Counted from the first letter of the stretch, positions 45,335 through 54,812 are shown. The stretch: DNA of 64,000 bases from Planctomycetota bacterium (GCA_027493525.1 JAOSKN010000003.1:744001-808000), one strand, 5' to 3'. Notes: generated from the sequence alone by a model not told the origin. Translations and numbers: made by a program.

Positions 45335-47090
45335 ATGGCTCGCGACCTAACCGCCGAAAAAACTCTCCGTGCAGCAGAAGGCGCGCGCGCAGCGCGTGGA
45401 CCGCACGTACTTCAAGCGCGTCCATCCGTGGCGCACCTCCTACCGCTCGCTCAACTGGCTGCTGCCGATCGTCGGCGGCGCGGTGATGGCGGCGTTGCTG
45501 TACACGCCGACCGGCGATAACGCCTATCTGCCCGGACCGGTCTCCTCGAAGCACGCGATCTTCGGGCATCGCTGCATCGAGTGCCACGAGTCCGGTCCCG
45601 GCGGCTGGGGCGCGGTCACCGACGCCAAGTGCATCTCCTGCCACGACGGCCCGATCCACCATTTCAACATGGTCATCCCCGGCGGGAACACCAAGCTCGA
45701 ATGGAACCCCGAGACCGGCAAGCCGGTCCAGGTCCAGACGGCCACCTGCGCGAGCTGCCACAGCGAGCATCGCGGGAATCAGGAACTCTCCAAGATCTCC
45801 GACCGCCACTGCACCCAATGCCACCAGGACTTGAAGGTCACCGAAGGCGCGCCCAGGTTCGCCGCGAAGATCACGTCCTTCGAAGGCGACCACCCCGACT
45901 TCAAGATTCTCACCGGCGGCAAGGACACCACCCCGGTCAAGTACAACCACAAGAAGCACATCGAACTGAAGTGGTCCGAGGACGCCATCAAGGAGCGCCA
46001 GAAGCTCGACGACACGTTCATCAAGGTCCCTGGCGCGACCCTGGAGTGCTACGACTGCCACGCTCCCGACTCCGACCGCAACTACATGCAGCCGATCAGC
46101 TTTGAAGTGCACTGCCAGATGTGCCATCCGCTGGCCATCGCGCCGATCGCCAACATCGGAGACGTCAAGCTGCCGCACGCGCAGTCGGACATCGTCGCCG
46201 CCAAGGTCTCGGCTTCCTTCAAGGACTACCTGATCCAGCAGGGCGGCAAGCTCCCGCCCAAGCTCGCCCCCAACCCGAAGTACAAGAAGCCGCGCCCTGG
46301 CCAGAAGGCCAAGGATCCGGAGTTCATCGAACAGCCCGAGGACCGGCCGCCCGAGAAGTGGATCGCGGACAACGTGAAGGATACCCTCGAACCGCTCTTC
46401 AAGGACGGCGGCGCCTGCGCGTACTGCCACGAGGTCGATGGCAAGATCGCCGGCACGGAGTTGCCCAAGTACGTCGACCCGCAGATCCCGCGCAGTTGGT
46501 TCCCGCGCAATCCCAATACGCCCGGCGGCGTGACCAGCGTCTTCTTCGATCACGAAAGCCACCGTGTGCTCAACTGCCTGGAGTGCCACAACACGGCCAC
46601 CACCAGCGAGAAGACCTCCGACGTGCTGCTGCCCGGCAAGAGCAACTGCGTGGTCTGCCATTCGCTCAAGGGCGGCGCCTCGAGCAACTGCAACGAGTGC
46701 CACCTGTACCACGACAAGAGCATCTCGAATTTCATCGGGATGCGCACCTTCAAGGACCTGCACGAAGGCACCGCGACCCCGGCCGGCAAGATCAAGACCG
46801 TCGAGCATCTGCATCATCCGGAGGCCAAGAAGACCGAGCCGGAGGCCAAGCACGAAGATCACAAGACCGAAGCGCCCAAGACGGAGGCCGCGAAGACCGA
46901 GCCGGCCAAGACCGAAGCCGCGAAGACCGAGGCGGCCAAGACGGAGGCCGTGGCGGAGCCGGCGGCCGCGCCGAAGGAGCAGGCCCCGGTCCAGGACGCG
47001 ACCACGCAGCTCTGCGCCAACTGCGGCATGCGCTGGCCGCTCAAGACCAAGTTCTGCTCCCGCTGCGGCGCGGGGATGAAGGCGCCTTGA
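45335..47090 (+). CDS. Membrane-anchored ten-heme cytochrome c with zinc-ribbon tail
   Basis: Ten CXXCH heme sites are visible: CIECH, CISCH, CASCH, CTQCH, CYDCH, CQMCH, CAYCH, CLECH, CVVCH and CNECH. One N-terminal anchor helix (about residues 40-56, WLLPIVGGAVMAALLY) places the hemes outside the cytoplasm. After the last heme come KTEA/KTEP-type repeats and a zinc ribbon, CANCGMRW to CSRCG. The ATG at 45335 has GAGGGATCGG ahead, but its frame needs one A removed from the six at 45357-45362, giving MARDLTAEKLSVQQKARAQR. Otherwise translation would start at GTG 45369 without a ribosome site. Length restored is about 584 residues. It is the probable extracytoplasmic electron carrier of this cluster. 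Confidence 0.85.
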
Positions 47091-47248
47091 ACGCGCGGAG
47101 GATGCGTGCCGGGGCCTGAATAACCGCGGGGCCGCCGCGTCGTCAAAGAGGGGTGTTATGCCGGTCGTTGCGCGTGCCGGCGCGCTCCTGTAACGTCCGT
47201 TCGGAATTTCGCCCAGGTTTCGTCGTTCGGAAGGGGGTACGTCGCGTC

Positions 47249-48954
47249 ATGTCGATTCCCAAGCCCGTCAAGGGGTTCGTGCTGCTCTTCGCGGTCCTCG
47301 CCGCGCTGGGCGCGCTCAGCCTGCCCGGCCTGAACGTCGAACGCACGGTCCAGGCCGATCCGAAAGGCATCAAGTACACCGGCGCGGGGGCCTGCGCCGC
47401 GGCGGCCTGCCATGGTTCGCCCACGCCCAAGGAAGCCAAGGCCACGCGGCACAACGAGAACACCATCTGGTCTTCCAAGGACCGGCACGCCAAGGCCTAC
47501 ACGTCGCTGGTCAAGGAGGAGTCCAAGAAGATCGGCGAGGCGCTGAAGATCGCCGACGTCACCAAGAGCGAGCGCTGCCTCAACTGCCACGGCCTCTCCG
47601 GAATCCACGTCGGCGAGTCGGTCCACCGCGTTCCCATCAAGGCCGAGGAGATCGTGGCCAAGGGCTACAACGTCGAAGACGGCGTGAGCTGCGACGCCTG
47701 CCACGGCCCCGCCGAAAAGTACCTGGCCCCGCACCAGGAAGCCGGCTGGACCGACAAGCAGCGCGCCGCCGGCGCCATGAAACTCTACGACGAATGGGGC
47801 CTCTTCGACACGAAGGACCTCAAGATGCGCGCCAACACCTGCCTGAGCTGCCACCTCAAGATCGACGCGGACATGATCCAGGCTGGGCATCCCGAGCTGC
47901 CCTTCGAGCTGAACGTGTACAGCTCCGATGAGGAGTGGATCCACTGGCGCGATACCAAACCCTGGTTCGGCGCGAAGGCCTGGGCCATGGGCCAGGCGAT
48001 CTCGCTGCGCGAGGCCGCGCACCAGCTCTCCGAGCGCGTCGAGCAGAAGGCGCGCGAGGATCTGATCGTCGACAGCTACGCGCAGGTCATCGCCCACGCC
48101 CTGATGGCGCGCCAGGTCGCGCACTCGGCCGACAAGGCGGCCTTCGACGCCATGGACAAGCACCTCAAGGATGCCCACGACAACTGGAAGGATCCGGCCA
48201 AGCTCGCCGCCGCCATGAAGGCCCTCGCCGCCGCCGCCAACGGGTTGGGCGATACGCTCGATAAGGCGGAGGTCGGCGAGGAGCAGACCAAGGCCTGGCG
48301 GCTGGGCGTCGCGGCCGAAGGCGAGGTTGCCGGCAACGTGGGCTTCCGCGCCGCCGAGCAGCTCGCCACCAGCATCACCTCGCTCTCGATGGTCATGGAC
48401 AAGCAGGACAAGGGCGACGCCGACCAGCGCGCTCCGACCATGGACAAGGTCTACGAAGTCCTCGGCACCCGCGCGGACTTCGACAAGAAGAAGTTCATCC
48501 CCGCGGCCAAGACGCTCCCCGACTACTTCAAGGGCGGGAAGTCCCTGCCGCTGCCCCCGGGCGGGCCGGTTGCCGGCGGCGCGGCCGCGCCCGCCGAGGT
48601 GGCCTCCAAGCCCCCGAGACCAAGACCGAAGCGCCGAAGGAAGAACCCAAGGAGGTGAAGACCGAGGCGCCCAAGGAAGAGCCCAAGGAAGTCAAGACCG
48701 AGGCCCCGAAGGAAGAGCCGAAGGAAACCAAGACCGAAGCGGCCAAGACGCCGGAAATCAAGGAAACCACCCCGCCGCCTCCGCAGGAGGATCCTTCCAA
48801 GCGCGAGCCGCTGACCAAGGAAGAGTGGGGGAAGGTCGTCTTCTGCCCCGAATGCGGCGTCAAGTGGCCCAAGGACTACAAGTACTGCGTCCGCTGCGGC
48901 CACCAGTTGCCGGACATCGAGAAGATCATGAAGGAGGCCGGCGGCGGGAAGTAG
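47249..48954 (+). CDS. Four-heme cytochrome c with zinc-ribbon tail, frameshifted
   Basis: The product has an N-terminal membrane or signal segment (GFVLLFAVLAALGALSLPGL). It has three CXXCH sites (CLNCH, CDACH, CLSCH) and a further CAAAACH, a possible unusual CX4CH heme site. A helical region of about 200 residues follows. Near PAEVASKPP the frame breaks at five C (48611-48615). Adding one C gives PPETKTEAPKEEPKEVKTEA, continuing with repeats and a zinc ribbon CPECGVKW to CVRCG, and a stop at 48954. The restored length is about 568 residues. The KTEA repeats and paired zinc knuckles echo the preceding cytochrome's tail, so the joined frame is convincing. It is the last gene before a strong terminator. 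Confidence 0.82.
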
Positions 48955-48981
48955 GCCGGCCGGCGGCAGCTTCGAGTCGTC

Positions 48982-49015
48982 GAAAGCCCCGCGTTCGCGC
49001 GGGGCTTTCTTTTGT
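48982..49015 (+). terminator. Strong rho-independent terminator
   Basis: A perfect 12-bp stem (48982-48993 with 48998-49009) closes on the stable TTCG tetraloop and is followed by TTTTGT. It ends the redox cluster 28 bases after the four-heme cytochrome stop. Confidence 0.95.
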
Positions 49016-49063
49016 GATGGGAAATCAGTTGCCTTGCTCCAAAGCTCTCGGCACGCTGCTCCC

Positions 49064-49816
49064 ATGCCCGACCCCGACCTGCTCCGCATGCTCCGCGCCT
49101 GCGACCGCATCCTGGTCTTCACCGGCGCGGGCATCTCGACCGGCAGCGGCATCCCCGATTTCCGCGGGCCCAACGGGGTCTGGAAGAAGCGCCAGCCGGT
49201 CTACTATCGGGACTTCATGAGTTCGCCCGAAGCGCGGCTCGAATACTGGGATCAGAAGCTGGAGGGCTTCGAGGCCTTCGCCAACGCGCGGCCCAACGCG
49301 ACGCACGAGGCCGTCGCGGCGCTCGAACGCGCCGGGAAGCTGCTCTGCTGCGTCACGCAGAACATCGATGGGCTCCACGGCAAGGCGGGGACTTCGCGCG
49401 GGAAGTTGATCGAGGTCCACGGCACGATGGCCGAGATCGAGTGCCAGGGCTGCAAGCGCCGCGGCGAACCGGCGCCCGCCTTCGCGGCCTTCGCCAAGAC
49501 GCGCACCCCGCCCACGTGCGAAGCCTGCGGCGGGTGGCTCAAGCCGGCTACGATCAGCTTCGGGCAGAGCCTGCGGCAGGCGGACCTCGAAGCGGCCTTC
49601 GGATTCGCCGAGCGCTGCGATCTGGTCGTCGCGCTGGGCTCCACCCTGTCGGTGCACCCCGCCGCCTCGATCCCGCTCGCCGCCGCCGAACGCGGCGCCG
49701 GCTACGTGGTCGTCAACCGCGGCCCCACCGATCACGACCGCCTGCCTTGCGTCACGCTGCGCCTGGAAGGCGACGTCGCGGAGATCTTCGCGCCGGCGGT
49801 GAAGGGCTTGGAATAA
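49064..49816 (+). CDS. Sir2-family NAD-dependent protein deacylase
   Basis: The 250-residue protein has the sirtuin motifs LVFTGAGISTGSGIPDFRGP, VTQNIDGLHGKAG, IEVHGTM (catalytic His) and a zinc site CQGC with CEACGG, then ALGSTLSVHPAASIPLAA and VVVNRGPTDHD. Sirtuins remove acyl groups from lysines using NAD. The ATG at 49064 (MPDPDLLRML) is used; the ten residues upstream in frame are unlikely. It stands alone, after the terminator and convergent with trpS. Confidence 0.94.
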   Translation: MPDPDLLRMLRACDRILVFTGAGISTGSGIPDFRGPNGVWKKRQPVYYRDFMSSPEARLEYWDQKLEGFEAFANARPNATHEAVAALERAGKLLCCVTQNIDGLHGKAGTSRGKLIEVHGTMAEIECQGCKRRGEPAPAFAAFAKTRTPPTCEACGGWLKPATISFGQSLRQADLEAAFGFAERCDLVVALGSTLSVHPAASIPLAAAERGAGYVVVNRGPTDHDRLPCVTLRLEGDVAEIFAPAVKGLE

Positions 49817-49905
49817 CTTCTTGCGTGGGCGACGTTCGCGGGCAGCAAGCCGGCCGGTCATGGAGCAAACCATCTCATTGCAGTTTTACGCATTCTTTTC
49901 GTGTT

Positions 49906-50880
49906 TCATCCCAGCCCCGACGCCTTCTTGCATTCGTCCAGCGTCTGCCGCGCGACCTGCCGCGCGCGGGCGGCGCCGTCGGCGAGGACTTTATTGACGT
50001 AATCCATGTTCCGGGCCAGATCCTTGCGGGTCTCGCGGTACGGCTGGAAGAATTCATCCAGCTTTTCCAGCAATGCATTTTTGGCGTCGCCGTAGCCCAT
50101 CCCGCCGGCCTTGTACCGCTCGGCCAGCGCGCTGGCCTCTTCCGGACTCGCCACGAGCTTGTACAGCGCGAAGACGTTGCACGTATCCGGGTTCTTCGGC
50201 GCCTCCACGGGCGTGCTGTCGGTCTTGATGCTCATCACGCGCTTCTTGAGTTCCTTGCCTTCCAGCGTCAGCGGGATCGAGTTGCCGTAGGACTTGCTCA
50301 TCTTCTCGCCGTCCACGCCCGGCACTTTGGCGGATTCGTTCAGCTTCGCCTCGGGCCGCACCAGCGCCTCGCACGAAAAAGCGTGGTTGAAGGACTGCGC
50401 CATGTCCTGGGTCATCTCGACGTGCTGGACCTGGTCCTGCCCGACCGGGACAAGGTTGGCCTTGTAGATCAGGATATCGGCGGCCATCAGGACCGGGTAA
50501 TAGAACAGCCCCACGCTGGCCTTGATGCCCTTGGCGAGCTTGTCCTTGTAGCTGTGCGCGCGCTCCAGCAGCCCCATGCCGGTGACGCAGCCGAGCATCC
50601 ACGCCAGCTCGGTGACTTCGGGCACGTCGGACTGGCGGAAGAAGACCGAGCGCTGCGGGTCGAGCCCCAGCGCGAGGTAGTCCAGCGCGACCTGTTCGAC
50701 GTTTTGCCGCATCTGCGCCGCGTTTTGTACGGTCGTCATGGCGTGGAAGTCGGCGATGAAGTAGTAGGGCTCGGCGCCGGCCAGATCCTGGTACTCGATG
50801 TGTTGTTTGATCGCGCCGAAGTAGTTGCCCAGGTGGATGTCGCCGCTGGGTTGCACGCCCGAGAGAATCCGAAGTCCCAC
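49906..50880 (-). CDS. trpS: Tryptophan-tRNA ligase
   Basis: The 324-residue protein begins MGLRILSGVQPSGDIHLGNY with the class I HIGH-type site. It continues with YYFIADFHAMTTVQNAAQMR, VFFRQSDVPEVTELAWMLGC, the substrate loop PVGQDQVQHVEMTQDMAQSF, and the KMSKS site GVDGEKMSKSYGNSIPL. It charges tRNA-Trp. The start is GTG at 50880 with GAGGAGGAG ahead. A terminator hairpin and a short Trp-containing frame lie upstream, so expression may be attenuated (weak inference). Confidence 0.96.
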   Translation of the reverse strand: MGLRILSGVQPSGDIHLGNYFGAIKQHIEYQDLAGAEPYYFIADFHAMTTVQNAAQMRQNVEQVALDYLALGLDPQRSVFFRQSDVPEVTELAWMLGCVTGMGLLERAHSYKDKLAKGIKASVGLFYYPVLMAADILIYKANLVPVGQDQVQHVEMTQDMAQSFNHAFSCEALVRPEAKLNESAKVPGVDGEKMSKSYGNSIPLTLEGKELKKRVMSIKTDSTPVEAPKNPDTCNVFALYKLVASPEEASALAERYKAGGMGYGDAKNALLEKLDEFFQPYRETRKDLARNMDYVNKVLADGAARARQVARQTLDECKKASGLG

Positions 50881-50955
50881 GTTACTCCTCCTCGAGACAG
50901 GGTTTCCGGCGCCGATTTTCTTGAAACCGAAACGGCGCCGGCCCGGTTAAGCCAG

Positions 50956-50985
50956 CAAAAGAAAACCCCGGGCCAAGGCCCGGGG
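50956..50985 (-). terminator. Rho-independent terminator or attenuator upstream of trpS
   Basis: On the minus strand CCCCGGGCC pairs with GGCCCGGGG around a two-base TT turn (effectively a slightly shorter stem with a 4-base loop). It is followed by TTTTCTTTTG at 50965-50956. It lies 76 bases ahead of the trpS start and has no annotated gene ending before it, so it may control trpS. Confidence 0.8.
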
Positions 50986-51015
50986 CATGGATGGGGAGCA
51001 CGACGGCCCAGGCGC

Positions 51016-51120
51016 TCAGCGCGTAGCGAAAATGGCCTCGCGACCAGCCCGCAAAGGGGCTTGGCCCGCGGCCCGTCGCCAGGCCCAGCTCGTCCGTGGG
51101 CGTCCGCTCATGCGATTCAT
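51016..51120 (-). other. Possible Trp-containing leader frame before trpS
   Basis: A 34-codon frame (MNRMSGRPRTSWAWRRAAG at its start) holds two near-adjacent Trp codons in SWAW and stops 30 bases before the terminator. Trp-rich leader peptides followed by a terminator are the classic attenuation arrangement. No good ribosome site precedes it, and the codons could be chance in high-GC DNA. Confidence 0.2.
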
Positions 51121-51189
51121 GGGGCGATAGTACCCCGCGTTTTTGAGGTCGTCAAGGCGGGGCGTATCCCGCTTCGATTGGAGCGCATC

Positions 51190-54144
51190 GTGTCCACGCG
51201 CGGCATGCCTGGCATCGGCTTGATCCTCTTTTTCGTGCTCGCACTCGGACTCGTGGGAGCGGGGATGTACGGGCTCCTCGCGTTCAAGCCCGTTCCGGCG
51301 CGCGTGCCCGCCGCGCCGGGGACACAGACACTTGCTCCGGCGCAAGGCCTCCTGGAAGCGGGCGAAAGCTCGGCCGCGCCGGCGGCTCCCGAGCAGGCAG
51401 GCGCATACTCCTTCGATCCCGCCGCCGAACTCCCCACGCGCCTGGGCCGCTTCCGGCTCCTCAACACCGCCGCGCTATACCTCGTCGTCGGCGCCGAACC
51501 GGTACGCGTGCGCGTGCGCGCGACCGGCAAGCCCGGCGACTCGAACGCGCGGGTGCTCCTGAGAGCCTTAAATCCCGACGAGACCCTTACGCACTGGTCC
51601 TACGCCGAGCCCGAATTCAAGCGCGCCGAGGAAGGCCTGGGGATCCGCGTCGAAGCCCCGGCGCCGCTGCCGATTCTCGCCGAAGCCGAGGGCCGCACGG
51701 TCCTGCTGGACGTTGAATTGGCCTTGCTCGAGCCTGGCGTCCACCAGCTTCGGCTCGGCGGCGAACGCGAGCCATGGGTCGAAGTCGCGGTCTCGCGGCC
51801 GCTGGATCACGGCGTCTCGTTCCAGAACGGCAACTACACATCCTGGGACTCGCCGGTCGGCGAGGTCGAACCGGCCTGGGTCTACGTACCGCCGCGCGCC
51901 GAGTCGGTCCAGCTTTTGGTTTCGGGCAACCGCCGCCTGCAAATTGAAGACGCCGCCGGCGCGGTCCTGCTTCCATTCTCGCACGAGGGCTCCAAGACGC
52001 TGCGCATCACGGAAACTGGCGTCCTCTGGCGCGTCCGGTTCGCGCCGGTGACGGAGACGCTCAACTGCTACTTCCGCGCCGCGCACATGCCGTTCATCCT
52101 CTGCAACAGCGCGGCGGCGGCGAAGTCGATCCGGGCCTCGGTCGAGGTCCTGCCCGACGGGACGGTGGTGAGTCACAAGTTCCAGCGCCGCATCGTCGAG
52201 TTGCTGCCAAGCCTCCTGGCGCCGGAAAAAGTTGGCCATGCGAATGAATTGATCGAACCGCTCAACAAGCGGCTGGATGCCTGGCTGAGCAAGCCGCTGG
52301 AGAACCGCGAACTGCTTAACGTCATGAAAGAAGCCGAGAAGGCTTTGCGCTCGCAGAACGTCGATCCGTCCAGTCCCTGGTGCGGCTCGCTCGACGGCTG
52401 GGAGAAGAAGATCAAGCTGCCCGAACCCGAGTGCCGCTGGGACCGCTTCGGTCCCATCCCCGGCATGGACGCGGGACTCTCGGAGTACTGGTCCAATCCT
52501 TGCGCGCTGGCCTGGGCTTACGTCCGCGAACACCCCGTCAATCCGTACTACAAGAAGTCCGAGCTGATGTACCGCGCGCTCGCCGCCGGATTGAAGGATC
52601 TGCTGCGGCTTCAGGAGTCCGAAGTCTGGCCCGGCGCGGCGGGCGATCCGTACCCCACCGGCATGTCGTTTGCCAACGAGCAGCGCATCTTCCCGGCGTA
52701 TCTGCTGCTGGCGCCGGAACTGCCGGCGGAGCTGCGCGCGCTCTGGACCGACGCGCTCCGGCGCATCGTGGACCGCACCTACACCGACTACCTGGTCTCT
52801 TGCCGCAACCAGTCTTCGCACAATCTCACCGCCTACGAGGAATTCGCGCAGGGTTCGGGGCTGCCGCTCTACCGCGACCTCTCGCGGCGCTTCGCGAAGC
52901 GCTTCGTGGACGGCGCCAGCCCCGCCGGATACCAGATGGAAGCCTGCGGTCCTTGCGCCAGCTACATGGGCATGACGCACTGGCACATGGGGCTCTACTG
53001 GCGGATGTCGAAGGATCCGGTCATGCGCGAGGCGCTGGCCCGTAGCTACGGCCTCTACAACCACTCGGTGGCCCCCGAACCCGGCGGCGAGATCCTGGGC
53101 GGCTTCAACTTCAACCATCGGGTCGGGATGGGCTTCTTCTACGAGCAGTACAGCGGCGCGCGCCGGTTCGCGCACGCCGACGTACCCGAGGTGGGGCTGT
53201 GGATGCGCGGCGAAGACCTCGAAAAGCGCGAGCGCGAGAGCCGCGAAGCGCTGCGGAAGATCCTCACCGGCGACTACCTCCAATCGAAGACCTGGGACCG
53301 CTGGCAGCACCATGACTACGGCAGGGACACGCCCGACGCGAGCGGAACGTGGCCCGCGCAGGAGCCGCAGGATTTTATCCGCAATTTCGGCTCGGAATTC
53401 ATTGCCGTCAAGCGCCCCGCCTACTACACGCTGATCTATGTCGGCAAGCCCGCCGGCGACTTCTACATCCGCGACCGCAAGCTGTTCCGCCAACCCATGC
53501 CCGGCGACGCCGAGAACCAGGGCGGGGTGGCGCCGGCCAAGCCCGCGACGCCCTTTGCCGGCGGCGGGCTCACGCTCTTCTGGACGTCCCAGTACGGCAG
53601 CGCGCTGACCGCGGCCAACTGGTCGCCGCTCGCGCACCACGGCCTCGTGGGCGTCACGCGGGAGGGCGAGCGCTATTGGGAGGATTACGCCAAGACCACG
53701 TTCGAACTCGACAAAGCCGCCGGGCGGCTCGAGATGCGCGGCGAACTGGAAGGGCAAGGGCTGGCCTACACGCGCACCTATCGCTTCGGCCCGGATGCGC
53801 TCGAAGTCGAACTGGTCCTCAAGGCGCTCAAGGACGTGCAACTCGCGCGCCTCTTCGAGAACCTCCCTATCGCCGCCGGCAGCCGGAAGAAGCGCGGCGT
53901 CGAGATCGAAATCCAGGGCGAAGCCGAAGGGAAAGGGCGGGCCAAGGCCTTTCGGATCCTCGATCTACAGGGCGCGGGAGTCGCCGTCGAGTTCCAGGAA
54001 GCGCGCGACCTGAGCGCCTTCCGGAACGGGCTCCGCGACCATTACAACATGCTCAAGGTCAATCGCGTCGAGGTGGAATGCCCCGCCGCCCTGAAGGCCG
54101 GCGAGACGGCTACGCTGCGCTACACGCTGAGGCCCTTCCACTAA
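51190..54144 (+). CDS. Large membrane-anchored exoprotein, possible polysaccharide lyase-like
   Basis: The start is GTG at 51190 (MSTRGMPGIGLILFFVLALG), with GGAG seven bases ahead; the ATG at 51205 has no ribosome site. The 984-residue product has one N-terminal anchor helix, a Pro/Ala linker and beta-rich modules to about residue 330. A helical domain of some 300 residues follows (CRNQSSHNLTAYEEFAQGSG, YQMEACGPCASYMGMTHWHM, GGEILGGFNFNHRVGMGFFY), then a beta-sandwich-like C-terminus. An alpha/alpha toroid followed by beta-sandwiches, with conserved Asn/His/Tyr, is the layout of several polysaccharide lyases and heparinase-like enzymes. I cannot assign a family with confidence. A lipoprotein and a sigma-54 activator follow. 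Confidence 0.6.
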   Translation: MSTRGMPGIGLILFFVLALGLVGAGMYGLLAFKPVPARVPAAPGTQTLAPAQGLLEAGESSAAPAAPEQAGAYSFDPAAELPTRLGRFRLLNTAALYLVVGAEPVRVRVRATGKPGDSNARVLLRALNPDETLTHWSYAEPEFKRAEEGLGIRVEAPAPLPILAEAEGRTVLLDVELALLEPGVHQLRLGGEREPWVEVAVSRPLDHGVSFQNGNYTSWDSPVGEVEPAWVYVPPRAESVQLLVSGNRRLQIEDAAGAVLLPFSHEGSKTLRITETGVLWRVRFAPVTETLNCYFRAAHMPFILCNSAAAAKSIRASVEVLPDGTVVSHKFQRRIVELLPSLLAPEKVGHANELIEPLNKRLDAWLSKPLENRELLNVMKEAEKALRSQNVDPSSPWCGSLDGWEKKIKLPEPECRWDRFGPIPGMDAGLSEYWSNPCALAWAYVREHPVNPYYKKSELMYRALAAGLKDLLRLQESEVWPGAAGDPYPTGMSFANEQRIFPAYLLLAPELPAELRALWTDALRRIVDRTYTDYLVSCRNQSSHNLTAYEEFAQGSGLPLYRDLSRRFAKRFVDGASPAGYQMEACGPCASYMGMTHWHMGLYWRMSKDPVMREALARSYGLYNHSVAPEPGGEILGGFNFNHRVGMGFFYEQYSGARRFAHADVPEVGLWMRGEDLEKRERESREALRKILTGDYLQSKTWDRWQHHDYGRDTPDASGTWPAQEPQDFIRNFGSEFIAVKRPAYYTLIYVGKPAGDFYIRDRKLFRQPMPGDAENQGGVAPAKPATPFAGGGLTLFWTSQYGSALTAANWSPLAHHGLVGVTREGERYWEDYAKTTFELDKAAGRLEMRGELEGQGLAYTRTYRFGPDALEVELVLKALKDVQLARLFENLPIAAGSRKKRGVEIEIQGEAEGKGRAKAFRILDLQGAGVAVEFQEARDLSAFRNGLRDHYNMLKVNRVEVECPAALKAGETATLRYTLRPFH

Positions 54145-54214
54145 CCGGCGCGCCGTGGCCTTTACCGTCTGCCGGGCGCCGAGTACCGTGGAGCCTTCTC
54201 GCGGAGGCTTCAAG

Positions 54215-54796
54215 GTGTTCAGAATCTTAGCGCTGCTGGTGGTGCTGCTCCTGGCCGGCTGCGGTTCGTCTGGAACGAAAAAGACGGCCGCCGGCAAACC
54301 CGCCGCGCCGAAGGGCCCCTCGTCCCAGGCGGCGTTCGAGAAACTCCACGGCCTCGTCACGGGCGAAGGCTTCGAGATCGTGATGGACCATCCGGGCGAC
54401 TACGGGTCCTACCTTTCCGGCTATAAGAAGACCGCCGCCGGCAGCGGCGCGCAGTTCACGATCTATCACACGGGTAAGCTCTCCGAGGGCGCGGTGCAGC
54501 AGGTGATGGCCGACTACCGCGGCGCCGACGTCCCCGACGGCGACCAGTTGAAGCTCGCGATCGAAGTCGTCTTTCAAACCTGCGGCTACGGCGCGCAGGA
54601 TGCCGCGGCGCTGGCCGAGGAACTCTGGAAGCTTGACCCGAGCGACGTGAAGGGCGCGACCGCCACCCGCGAACTGAAGCGCGACGGCCACTACGGCTAT
54701 ATCATCGATGCCCGCGGCGAAGGAACCCCGTTGGTGAAAATCGTCGCGATGCCAAGAAAGGTGGAAGCCGCCAAGACCGGCAGCGCGGCCCCGTAG
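54215..54796 (+). CDS. Small lipoprotein of unknown function
   Basis: The GTG start at 54215 is set by GGAGG seven bases before it. The product begins MFRILALLVVLLLAGCGSSG, a textbook lipoprotein signal with lipobox LAGC. The 193-residue protein has a Lys/Ala/Pro linker and a compact domain (AAFEKLHGLVTGEGFEIVMD, VQQVMADYRGADVPDGDQLK, DGHYGYIIDARGEGTPLVKI). I recognise no family. It lies 70 bases after the large exoprotein on the same strand and may act with it at the envelope. Confidence 0.8.
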   Translation: MFRILALLVVLLLAGCGSSGTKKTAAGKPAAPKGPSSQAAFEKLHGLVTGEGFEIVMDHPGDYGSYLSGYKKTAAGSGAQFTIYHTGKLSEGAVQQVMADYRGADVPDGDQLKLAIEVVFQTCGYGAQDAAALAEELWKLDPSDVKGATATRELKRDGHYGYIIDARGEGTPLVKIVAMPRKVEAAKTGSAAP

Positions 54797-54812
54797 GCGC
54801 GGCCCGCGCGGG

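Noticed and set aside
49441-51189. In-frame upstream extension of the 984-residue exoprotein
   Set aside because: The extension crosses sir2 and trpS in the wrong frame or strand, and a GGAG-GTG start at 51190 followed by an anchor helix is far more natural.
50881-51189. T-box riboswitch for trpS
   Set aside because: No T-box sequence resembling AGGGTGGNACCGCG is present.
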